From Pocillopora verrucosa (Eukaryota > Cnidaria > Anthozoa > Scleractinia > Pocilloporidae), in assembly GCF_036669915.1 (NCBI RefSeq), contig NC_089313.1, positions 13,469,440 to 13,533,439 of the forward strand: DNA of 64,000 nucleotides. Reading direction: 5' to 3'. The notes under the pieces were generated by a model, which searched no databases, was not told the origin of the DNA, and worked only from the letters and a program-made list of their open reading frames with translations. The translations under genes were made by a program, and so were the position numbers. Position 1 is the first letter of the stretch, and each line of letters starts with the position of its first letter. This document shows, piece by piece, positions 36,301 to 46,745 of the stretch.

Positions 36301-39300
36301 CTCAATATCAAATTTTAATGCAAAAATGGAATAAATATCACTTGCCTGCAGGGTAACTGTCCAGTCTGACTCTTCGTGCTTGACCATCTCCAAGTTTAGC
36401 TCCCACTACTGAGTTTGATACAGCCACTGCATTTGCTGGGGTACTTGGGGGAAGGGCTGCCTCTGCACTCTCTCATCAGAACCAGATATTGATGGACCAC
36501 TGCAGACAGCAATAAAGAACAGCATGACAAATGAGCATAGAGGGACAAACCACAGCCCTACTATTATAATTCGAGCATTTTCATACATAAAGTTTTGATT
36601 AGTACTTCTGTGATTCCCACAGTGTTAAAAGTGGTTTCCATAAATCATTGTATGAATGGGTACAACTGTATTAACCCTTTAACTCCCAAGATCTGATTGT
36701 TAATTCTCTATTCTACCTGCCACACATTTCCTTTTTAAGTGTTTACAAGGATTTGGTGTTCAATCAAGATAGTATCTTGTACCTGATAAGTTTGAGTAAT
36801 CTCACTACCTGTTTGCTGGATAATGTATGGATATTACAGGGAGAAGTTACATGTTAATCACTTTCGGGAATTAAATGGTTAAAAACAGGGAGATCTATCT
36901 GTCAGCTGGCTGCTGTTGGAAACTGACCCCTAGCTGAAGATGTAGACCAAACACCATTCAGAATGATTTGTGTGTTCCTGTTACAAACAGTTCAGTAACG
37001 AACTAAAGACAAAAGAAGTGTGATGTCACTTGCACTGACAAAGGGCTAACTCCTAAGACATCAGCTTAGGAACTCTTCACGCTGGCTATCAAACAGAAAA
37101 AGTTTGATGTGCAGCCCATTAAAAGCTAAAGCCCAATATTGCCCAAGAAAAGTTAAAGGAAACCTTTCTCACGGAGTAATACTGCACTCTCCAAATTAAT
37201 AACAACAGCAGAAAACAATTTATTCAGCCCTTCACCTTTGACTGGTGACCCCTGATCTTCTTCCATGCATTTCTTATCTCAGCCAGCCACTCATCCATTT
37301 CCTCCTTGTGATTAGCTGCTAGCATGTATTCTCTCTTGTTTACAGCCTGTAGAAAAAAATTAACAGATCCACTGTAAACAAAACTAATACATCAAGGTGT
37401 CTAAGAGAAAGTTAAATGTAGATGTCCTAGGAGTTAAACTTGGTGCTATTGGATTTGTGAAGGTCTGCTAGCAAGGTTACACCTCATGGAAAAATACATT
37501 TTTAACATAGAGAGATGCTTATTAGGTCTTATTACCCAAAAATGCAAGACAAAGAAAAAGTCTGAGTCCCTTTTAGGAATCTGGAGCAAAGAATTTGTCA
37601 TCTGTCATAGATAAGATTTTCTGACCTTTGCTTAATTAAGCATATTTATTCATAAGCGAAAGCTTTAAACTATGCTGATCCTTAGTGTGAAGGATGTGTA
37701 TCCCATACATGCGTTCAGTAAAGGGGGGGATAAGTATATGTGTATAATTACATGGCAAAACCTTGAATGACAAAACACATTCTCCCATCCTGGCAGCTCC
37801 AACTTCTGTTGCAGGCCTTGCTTCATGAATGAGGAAGCAAGAATATTACTGTCTTTGGTTTGGGTGACTATAGAAATGAAAACAAAAAACACCCTCCTAC
37901 AAGCAAAAAAAGTCCAGTTGAATTTGCTTAATTGTTTCAACACAATACAGGTTCAATTGTAGGAAGCACCACTAAAGTCCTAGGTGATTTTTGAGAGACT
38001 ATTAGATTCCCATACAAAATTATCCCTCTTTCCTCTTGAGGAAAAAGAGGGTGAGATACAGATGTTGGTAAAAACTAGATGGATATACGAACCCATTATT
38101 GGGGCTGGCCAACCAATCAACATGGGTTAAACTTATACCTTGCAGGAGTGGTTAAAATGGAACCATTATTTCTAGGGGACTGGTTATCAAGATCTTGGTT
38201 GCAAAACCAAGATTTTCCATAAACCAAAGAAATACAAACCAATACCCTACTTCTCCTCTAGGAATGAACTAACACTATTATTATAAGAAGATTAATGTGT
38301 AAAGTGAGGTATTGAAACACCTGAACCAGCCCCTTAGTTTACATTAGTCCATGAAAACAGTGGTGGAAAATGTTATTATGGTATTAATGGCTAGCTTCTT
38401 GAATAAACAAGATAAATTATGGTTGATGGCCTTGGGGGATATATTCCTTCTTATCTAAAATAAAAAAATGCTTGTGTCGACTTTTTGCTATGCAATAAAT
38501 ATTTAAGAGAACATGAAAATTTGCAACGTGTTGCCTTAAGAATTATTGGGCCAGCTCCCAGTTTGTTTGAAAGCTCGGGTGGTCCAAAATGGCAAAGCTC
38601 TATTTCTCTCCTAAACTTTAAATGTGTTTTCTTTACACCAATAGATCGTTCTTCAATAACAAACTGCGTAATACATCAGTCTTGCTCACTCAAGGTTGCA
38701 ATATCTGCCTTTTCTTTGCAAACATTTTTCAAGGACTTCAGCTTCATAATTGCCTCCTTCAAAATTTGTTAAACCCAAAAAAACTGAAAAAAAGCTGAGC
38801 CCAATATTGAAACAAGCCTAGACCTTAATCCAACTCAAATAGGAGAAAGGAGACAAAACTGTATCAGTTCTTTTCGCTGATTAGTTTGTCTTTTTTGGGA
38901 AAGATGAGGGAAAGAAGAATGACCAGACTTTTTTATGTCATAGTTCCCTCTGACTTGGCCACTGATATGGTCTGTTTGTCCTCCCTTGGCGATCCATGAA
39001 TATGAGGTTTGCAGCTAACTCTAATGGTCTTGTTCTTGATGGCATTCAATTGTTTTTCATTTTCTCTTTGCTCAATGCATTGACGAATCTTGTGTGCAAC
39101 CCACACTTAAAACATTAAGAAAAGGAAAGGAAAAAAAATTGAACTACAGGTAAATACACGATATATCTACCCAAACAAGATTCATTCCAAAATAACACAC
39201 GTATTGACTACCAAAATACTATGAAAAAAAAAAACGACACTTCAATGTTTAACTATCAAACATATCGTTTAAAAACCCTCTTTATTTCCCAAAGAAACAA

Positions 39301-40446
39301 ATAAATTGAATTTCACTAACATGGAAAAAAAAAAACCATAATTCCTTCCTAGATCCAATTCTTAATTCCGATCTGAATCCAAAAATAACTACAAATATAT
39401 CGCCGTAGATCAAGGAAGTGATAAATCAGACCTTAAACCGTTATATAGCAAGAATGGAAAAAAAGGAAGATACATCATAATGGGCCCGCTACATTTTCCT
39501 GATGGCTTTAAGCTAAACAGGTGATCACGGTCAACTTTCGATCGGTTGAAAAATTTTGACTTAACATTCATCCTGGCGATAAGCTGTAAAACAAGAAGGG
39601 AAAAGTTTCACACCGAGTCCATTCATGTTTTGATTAAGTATTAACACCCTTAAAAACCTCAAGAGACAATACAAATACATAGGCAACATTGTGAGTTAAT
39701 GGAGCGATAAGGGAAAATGACCAACCAGGTGGTCGGTTGACTAGAAAGCAAAGAGATCAAAACATAAAACCTGTTCCTCAAATTAGAAATTTCGATCTCT
39801 GTTGAATTACCTTTGGAGGTGTATAAAACTCCAACATAAACCCTCCAGGTGCTTTGAACAGAACCACTCGACATTTCTGCCAAAAGAAGTCCTCTGTATT
39901 CATTCCACTTTCCAAGTTCATTAAATAGTTCATGACTCCTTCGCGTTTGACAGAAGTTGTCAGTTTCGTCTCCAGAAATTGAGCTCTTTGATCTTCCAGA
40001 TCTCTCCTCGTTTCCGCCTGTTTGGCAGGAGGTAACTCTTCGTTCGCATTGCGTTTGAAAAATCCTTTCACGTCCTTTAATTTCTCAAGGAATTTGAAGC
40101 TGGATTCACTTGTTTTCTTCTCTGGAGCTTTAAATGTGCCCGTGAGATGAACGCTTGAACCCCAATCGTCTGGACCGAACACATCGGTCGGCGAGTCGGG
40201 GGCCTCGAGGTCCAGAAATCCGTCTTGTTTATGCACCTCTACGTCAAATGCTTGAAGGAAATGCTCGACAAAACGCTTAGAAAATGTACCAGATGCTCCC
40301 GATACATCAAAAACTGGGTTGTCTCTTACAAATTGAAGGAATTCATTGGCGAAATTGATCGCCGCTACTTCGCCCCGGTCTTTACAAAACTCTTCCCATC
40401 GCCCCGTTGGAAATTTTGTGCCGACCTCGCCATTGTAACAAGCCAT
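33307..40446 (-). CDS. SH2B-type adaptor protein (Phe zipper, PH, SH2)
   Basis: Reconstructed exons: 39811-40446, 39493-39583, 39020-39105 (tentative), 37236-37346, about 36346-36469, 35184-35318, 34878-34934, 34063-34265, 33307-33687. Phases agree and give about 607 residues (human SH2B3 575, SH2B2 632). Exon 1 holds the N-terminal dimerisation helix ([20 protein letters not shown]) and the start of the PH domain ([20 protein letters not shown]). The PH domain ends in the exon with [21 protein letters not shown] Pro/Ser-rich linker ([19 protein letters not shown]) follows, then a typical SH2 domain ([17 protein letters not shown]; phosphotyrosine-binding [37 protein letters not shown]). SH2B proteins bind activated JAKs and receptor tyrosine kinases at the membrane. 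The linker exon ending at 36346 has a GC donor. The exon at 39020-39105 would add about 29 residues to the PH domain and is the least certain. One animal SH2B1/2/3 ancestor is likely, so no single symbol is given. Confidence 0.88.
36000..36075. repeat. G-rich tract in SH2B intron
   Basis: On the plus strand there are many runs of four or more G separated by TGGTAA, TGGGAA or ATGTAAA. Such spacing can fold into G-quadruplexes on the non-template strand for plus transcription; the SH2B transcript carries the C-rich version. Confidence 0.7.
36671..36882. repeat. MITE-like element, family I variant
   Basis: TTAACCCTTTAACTCCCA left end and GGGAATTAAATGGTTAA right end with a diverged interior; in an SH2B intron. 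Confidence 0.75.
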
Positions 40447-42711
40447 GAAAGCAACGTGATGTTACCTAGCCATTCTACGATGACAGTTCGGAATGGAAGG
40501 ACAACATTTCTGACACAGGCCCCATAAGATGACCATTTGCCGCAATTTCTAATGGCTCTTTACTCAAGTTCTGAATTTGCGGAAGACTTCAAAACAAGAT
40601 GCGCGTTATCCTGTAGAAAGCTGCGCCGTTCTGTTGTCGCTCTAATCCTTCAGGAAATTATCGGACAGTTTCGGTCGCTATTTTCTTATCAGGTATAAGT
40701 TGGATTTTCTTTTCTTTCTTAACTGAAAATAAAGTTATCAGCACTCTTATAGATCTAATGATCGAAAGAAAAGTAAATGGTATTCCGGAAGTCACAACTA
40801 CGTGTGCGTGCCTATGCAGTTTCCGGTTCTCATGAGGCCCAACATTTGATTGGTTATCAGCCAAAAAACTGAAACACCGGATACTTAAAATTTACTATAA
40901 ATCATTATGAAACCACAATAACTCTTCAAGTAGAGCCAAAAACTTTATTTACACTCAACTAATAAGGATCTATTACAAATTCTGTACACGACTAAATGAT
41001 AATTTTAGTACATATCTCGTTCACTGAGATAAAATTTCGCAATTGCTGAACTCTTTAACTTCCTCTTTCCTTGAGGAAAATTCTTCTTCTACATTTTTTG
41101 CGTCAAAGAACGATGAACAAGAAATCACACGCCTGAAACAGAGATAGAAAGGATGGAGGTGGTTAGAGAAAAATTCTACCTTAAGTAATAAGAAAATGCG
41201 TTTTCCTATATAAATACCAAATTTAAAAACATCAAGAGAAAACGGATTGGTATGTTCTTTTAAGCCTTGTGACTAAGAACCACCGGTTTGCCTTGGCATG
41301 AAACACTGGCTATTTTAAGTAGTTTGCGTTTTCCCTTTGGTGGTCAAGAGGGGTGGGGGGAGGGGGGAGGTGGAGAGGCCTTTACTATATTGATGTCATA
41401 GTGTCCTGTGTACAACGCTGACTGAGAATGGATTATTACTTTAATTACTTTAGACAATCATAAGCTACTGTTGTGGTTCGAAAACGTGAAAGAATACGGA
41501 GACGAGCAAAAACGGGATGTCTTTAACTATTTTTGCGTGACTTTTTGTTCAAACGCACACGATTTCTGAATGTCTGCTGAGCAGCAAGTTGACTGCAACC
41601 ACGCGGTGTCACTGCGGATTTAGATCCACCTTGAACTTTTTTGAGGTAAACTTACATAGCTTTTGAAACCTTCCTACGTTTTTCTTAACCCCTTAACCCC
41701 TAAGAGTGACTAGCATCTAATTTCTCCTTACGAAATCAGCCCTGAATAAAACATTAAGGTCACGAGAATAAGGGAAATGATCAACAAAGAAAGAAGCTCT
41801 TGATTGTTAGACAAATTCTCCTTTTCAAAACCTGAAGAAATGTACTGAATAGTATGGAGAATATGCATACTGATGTTAGGGTGTAAAGCCAAGGAATAGC
41901 CAATTTCACGTCGCAGATCGAGAATAAGGCGTGGGTTTTCAGGTAAAAAGAAGTCGCCGATGGAAAAAGAAGTCGTTAATGAAAATAAAAAGAACGTCCG
42001 GGTAGAAATAAAAGGCAAGGATGCAAAGCAGAAGGTGTGAATGGAAAAAAAGAACTCGCGGAATAAACAAGGAAGTCGCGGGAGGAAACAAAATCAGTAG
42101 CGGGAACAAGAGGAAGGCACGGAAGTCGATGTTCCTTCCCAGCCACCGTGTGCAGATGAAAAACAATTACGACAATCAGTTCCAGTCCGTCAAAAGAGGC
42201 ATCGTTTATTTTGTGGAGTTTTTTATTGTTGTGTTGTTTAGCTCCTCCTCTCGCGCGAGTTTCGTCCGTCACACTTGCCTCCTACTTGCCTATTCTTATG
42301 TAAAAAAAGCAAGAAAACCCCTTCACGTAGACAAGTCCGTTAGACGCAGGCTAGGAAATGCATAGATAAGAATTCCTAATAGCATTAGGGTTTCATGGGT
42401 TAATGGCTGACAAACGCAGGTAACGGTTATAATCATATGTTGTGAATAATCAGTTTAGATCCTGCGATAAGATTGGGTCGGTCTGTTATGGTCCGGAATG
42501 TGGTCTTGTTAATACAGTGAAAAATGAAATTCCAATTCCACAGCCGTTCTCTTCAGAACAACATCACACAAAGGTTTACACAACGTCATCGTCTTTTACA
42601 ACAAGGCTCGCACTATTAATCGTATTAGCATCGATTTGTCACTACATAAATTAAGAAAAAAAGACAAACTGTGCAAAACCCGTGAAAGAAATTAAATGCT
42701 ATGCTCTTTGG
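40447..42711. other. Interval between SH2B start and RPAIN end
   Basis: No gene assigned. It should contain the SH2B promoter and first non-coding exon on the left and the RPAIN 3' UTR on the right. It includes a G-rich tract (41340-41375), a solo end of the 1-kb element family (about 41607) and a family II MITE (41684-41888). The purine-rich stretch 41930-42130 repeats AAGAAGTCG-like words. A 114-codon open frame at 42021-42365 has no recognisable domain. Confidence 0.5.
41684..41888. repeat. MITE-like element, family II
   Basis: Starts CTTAACCCCTTAACCCCTAA, carries AAGGTCACGAGAATAAG and AGAAGCTCTTGATTGTTAGA, and ends GATGTTAGGGTGTAAAG. Confidence 0.8.
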
Positions 42712-45700
42712 TTATAGAAAGTTCATCTTTCTTCTCACCTTACACAGAGCAACAAGATTGCTTACTGCCACCTCTTGTAAAACTGATACGCAAAACTCTG
42801 GTTCCATTGTGCAACCTTGTTCTCTGCCAAAAAAACAGAAAATAAAAGAGAACAGGCAATGAATGAAAAATAAAATAGGCCAGGAAAAAAGTGACAAACA
42901 CACTTAATTCTTACACATAACCAAAGGCATGCTCATGGGAACGCCTTTAAGTCTGCGCAAAGACCGCTCCAAAATAGTGTCGCCTTTCTTTTCACTCTTT
43001 CTTCATTTTTTTTTCTTTTCATGATAATTAACTAAAACTGAATTTATCTCTATTAGTCTTCTCCAAAACCAGCAATAGTAAAGTATTATCTGCAAGGGCC
43101 ATTTCCAAATTACCTTTGTCCTCCTTTTTAAAACTAGGCTTGGCGCTCAACCACTCATATGAAAATGAATTTCATTTGCATGTGAATAAAAACTTATAAT
43201 CATATAAAAGGATGAGCACCAGGACTTACTCTGAAAAAGAGACCAAAGGTAATTCAGAAATGGCATATTGGTACATCCAGTTAGAGATTATTCCAATTTC
43301 TGTAGCATGAAGCAATCAGGAGCTATGCTAATCCCCCTTGGAAGAGAAGCTGGCCCACTGCAACATTTAGTTGGTAAAGTAAGGTAGCAAATTCCTACGG
43401 CACAACTCACAAGTTGAAAACTTACCTATGGATTGTTAATGCCCCATCAATCTGGTTTCTGAGATAGGTCAGGTTTAGTGCATCATGCTGAAGGATCACA
43501 AAGAAAAATTCCTTATGTGTGATGAGCAAAATTATGTTTGGTTCTTACTGATGATCTATTGGAGATCAGATGCATAGATGATGTTACCATTATAAACGTT
43601 TTGCTTTTCTATTATATAAACAAATAGAGTTCACCACACAGTGGATCTATACAATTATAGATCAATGAAGATGCCAGAATATTGTAAGAAAATCAGCAAC
43701 GCACCTTGTGTGCCACCACTTTGTGCTAACAACAGTTTGATGTCATTTAAGTTTATCACTGAACAGAAACATGGCAGCATGAAATCTATTTTTCTTTAAT
43801 ATCTCACCAGGCAATTAGTTCAACAATCAAGAGCTTCTTTCATTGGTGATTATTTCCTTGGTTCTCATGACCTAGCTTAATTTGAGATTCAGGGGTGGTA
43901 TCGCATTACAACTTCATGGCAATTTAAGTGTGTCATTCAGAAATGGGTGTTACCACTGGATTTTGTGCACAGAAGGCTCAATTTATTCCACTATTCTTTA
44001 GGGTATTCACTTCGGGAGCCATGTAGAACTGCCAAAAGCATAATAACTAAGTTTGGATTCATTCGATCTGTAAAAGGTGAGATCTTCTGGAGGAAGGGAG
44101 AAATCAGATGCTAGTCATTCATAGGAGTGAAAGGGTTAAACTAAACAAACTTCAAAAATCACAGTAATCCCACCTCAGTATCAATTCTGATTCCACAAGC
44201 ACAGAAGACGACCTGTTTGTTCTGATGTAATGGATTTCTGTTACCAAGATAGAAAAGAAAGATAATCTAACAAATCATAGAAAATGAGGGCTCTCATTAA
44301 CAAAGCTCCCATCATGGAAAATTGGTTCAAGAAGTACTGGGAAAGGACAGAGAAATAAAGGCATAGCAATATGGCTATTCTAAAACAAAATAAAAGAACT
44401 TGGGTGGGTAATGGAATGGGGGTAGAGGATGGGGGGGGGGACAAAACAAGATGGAGAATACTCGCTTACAAGCTTTTAACCTTTAGTTTAACCCCCATGA
44501 AGGACAACAATACTTTTGCAAGGCATCTTGTTGTTTTTAGTCCTTAAATCTCACTCCATTTCCTGAATTCAAGCTTTACACCCTAACATCAGTGCTGGAG
44601 TGCTGACAAAGAGAATTTGTTCAACAATCAAGAGCTTCTTTAGTTGGTGACCATTTCCTTTATTCTTGTGATATTAATGTTTGATTCAGGATTGATATTG
44701 TCAGGAGAAATTAGATGCTAGTCACCCAACGATTAAGTATGGTAAGGGTTCACCAACCTTTTGCAGACTGGGCAAATGACAGAATCCTCTGTTCCAAGAC
44801 TTTCAATAGCTGCACATAGAGAAGATTCCTCGAACTTCAGATTTTCCTCATACTGGGCAAGAATGTTTCTTTCTTCATCCATCAGTTCCTTTTGAATTTC
44901 ATCCAGTAAAGACAGAACCTCATCAAGGGAAGTATCCTCTGAACAATCTAACTCAAGCTTATAGAGAGAGAGAATGAATGATTCAAGATTTAAGTAAAGC
45001 TGAAAAAATGATACAAGTTAATTGATATATCTCCAGCATGTTTAAACTAATTTCTATATTGACTGAAAAGGTATCATAAGTATTAAAAGCACATCATTTA
45101 TGTATAAAACTTGTGGACTGTTCAATGCTCTAAGCCAGTATACTCCTGGGTGGAGAGAAACACTGTGAAAGTGTTTTGCCAAAGAACACAATGCAAAGCC
45201 AGGTCTTGAATGCAAACCTCTCAACACAAAATGCTCCATTGGAACAACACACCTGATTGGGCCAACATGCCTGATTAGGCCAACATGCACCATTGGGCCA
45301 AAATCTACCATTGGGCCAACATGCACCATTGGGCCAACATGTTACATTGGGCCAACTGCACTATTGGGCCATCATGTACCACTGAGCCATTACATCTCCC
45401 TAGCACTAGTTTTACTAACCCCTTTAAATGGTGTGCATGACCTTCTGGTTGGACGCCATGGTGAAAGTTCTTGATTTTCTTCACTAAGCCTACGCCATTC
45501 TTCATCCATCACTTCGTTACAAAAGAGGAGTCATTTGTCTCACAACTGGCTTGCCTAAATCTCTCCACAAATTTCTGCCTCCCATTTTTGAGCCTGTCCA
45601 AGCACCTCTAAAGAGATTTTAAAAACAAGTAGAGATGCCAGTTCAACCAAAAGTGAAACACAAAGATCTAAATAAAGGCTTGAACTAACAAGAGATTTTT

Positions 45701-46607
45701 AGTGCATTCATAATGCTGGCAAGAATCCAGATGTAACACAGACACAGGACATATAGAGTTGTTAGTAGAATTCTTGTCATTTAATCCTGTTACTCCCATG
45801 AGTGACTAAGACAGAATTTTTCCTTACAATATGAACACAAAATCAAGAAGACAAGTGATGAGAACCAAGAAAATTAACAATTGGGGGATTATTAGTTGAT
45901 CCAATACCAAATTCTCAGAAGTTACATCAGAGGAATTGTATAGAAGACAGTAAGGAGAATTACAGATGAGATCTTGGGAGTTAAAGGCTAAATATCTATC
46001 AAAAGAAGAGGGTGACAAAAGTTGGACACTTCAGGTATATTTTCATAAGGACTGACTAAAAATCAGCCTCACTCATTCACTTTTCAGAAGGCACCAATAA
46101 AAGTTTGCTTTTCTGCCATCTTAGGGGGAAGATTGGAATTAAAATAATTGAATCTCTCGGCTTTTTAAAGCCCTCAACGCACTCCTATTCCCCCCCCCCA
46201 CCCCACCCCACCCGCTTCTTTATCGAGCTTCTGTGTTTTGCTAAATGGTCCTCTCCAAAAGAGTGTGAACTCATAAAACTATGGCGACACTAATGTAACT
46301 TAAGTAACGTTGCTGAAGATTATAAAAAAGTACTAAGTTTTCGTGCGCTACGATCACAAGAGCGAAAACTGATAAAAACTAACTCTAAAAACTAAGAGAC
46401 ATTTATTAAAGTCACGCACCGGGATATGAAATCGAAAAGAAGTGAAAACTGGCTTGAAAATATCACAAACATCGTCATTGGAAGACGTAAATATCATCGT
46501 ACCTTTCTATACTGTTCTTTCCAGGGCGGTGTGCTGCACTTGTATTGCGAACGGTGTCGAGACATTGGATCTGGGCTTTTCGGAAAATAATCTGCTGTTG
46601 CCGCCAT
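42712..46607 (-). CDS. RPAIN: RPA-interacting protein, 6 exons, with a 1-bp frame break
   Basis: Exons: 46503-46607 (ATG at 46605-46607), 45420-45607, 44758-44957, 44174-44237, 43426-43487, 42712-42823 (TAA). Residue matches to human RPAIN are clear: STPPWKEQYRK, RCLDRLKNG, EVMDEEWRRLSEEN, SLLDEIQKELMDEERNILAQ, VICPVCKR, VVFCACGIRI, and a C-terminal EQGC...MEPEF...LVALCK. All exon phases agree except within exon 2, which is 188 bp where a multiple of 3 is needed. The frame shifts between SSFV and EVMDEEW (about 45510-45520), giving a premature TGA. With one base restored the product would be about 243 residues (human 219). RPAIN carries replication protein A into the nucleus; the C-terminal cysteines form a zinc-binding module. 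The shift may be an assembly error, an allele or true loss. It shares a 138-bp divergent promoter with CASP. Confidence 0.85.
43551..43680. repeat. Dispersed element, family V
   Basis: Contains TGATCTATTGGAG and TTATATAAACAAATAGAG like the copy at 55885-56105. It lies in RPAIN intron 4, between exons 5 and 4. Confidence 0.6.
44571..44737. repeat. MITE-like element, family II
   Basis: Starts TTTACACCCTAACATCAG, carries ACAATCAAGAGCTTCTTTAG and AATTAGATGCTAGTCACC near its end. A broken second copy with the same words spans about 43800-43900 and 44088-44140. Confidence 0.75.
45230..45392. repeat. Minisatellite, 17-20 bp units
   Basis: Repeats of CACCATTGGGCCAACATG with small changes (CTGATTAGGCCAACATG, TACATTGGGCCAACTG), about eight units, in RPAIN intron 2 just downstream of exon 2. 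Confidence 0.9.
45781..45991. repeat. MITE-like element, family I
   Basis: Starts TTAATCCTGTTACTCCCATG and ends ATCTTGGGAGTTAAAGGCTA, with the family I interior. It lies in RPAIN intron 1. Confidence 0.8.
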
Positions 46608-46745
46608 ATTTCTTCTTCCCGCGAATGATCACCACGAATGAGAGATTCTTCCTGATTGGTTCAAGTTATAAACCAATTGCAGGTCCGGTTTTATTTTTAG
46701 ACGTTTTCCGCATTGCGCATGACGCCAAGTTGGCAATAAACAAAC
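46608..46745. promoter_or_regulatory. Bidirectional promoter RPAIN / CASP
   Basis: Only 138 bp separate the RPAIN ATG (minus) and the CASP ATG (plus). The interval contains two CCAAT-type words, ATTGG at about 46657-46661 and CCAATTG at about 46674-46680, and a GCGCATGACG stretch near 46716. There is no TATA box facing either gene at an obvious distance. Both start codons sit in an ATGGCGGC context. Confidence 0.75.

Noticed and set aside
38485-38772. 95-codon plus frame and a similar-length minus reading with Lys-rich text
   Set aside because: The minus reading has an internal stop, lacks splice sites and matched no family I know; it lies in an SH2B intron. A translated search would settle it.
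42021-42365. 114-codon plus frame
   Set aside because: Purine-rich repetitive start, no domain, no evident promoter; more likely intergenic.
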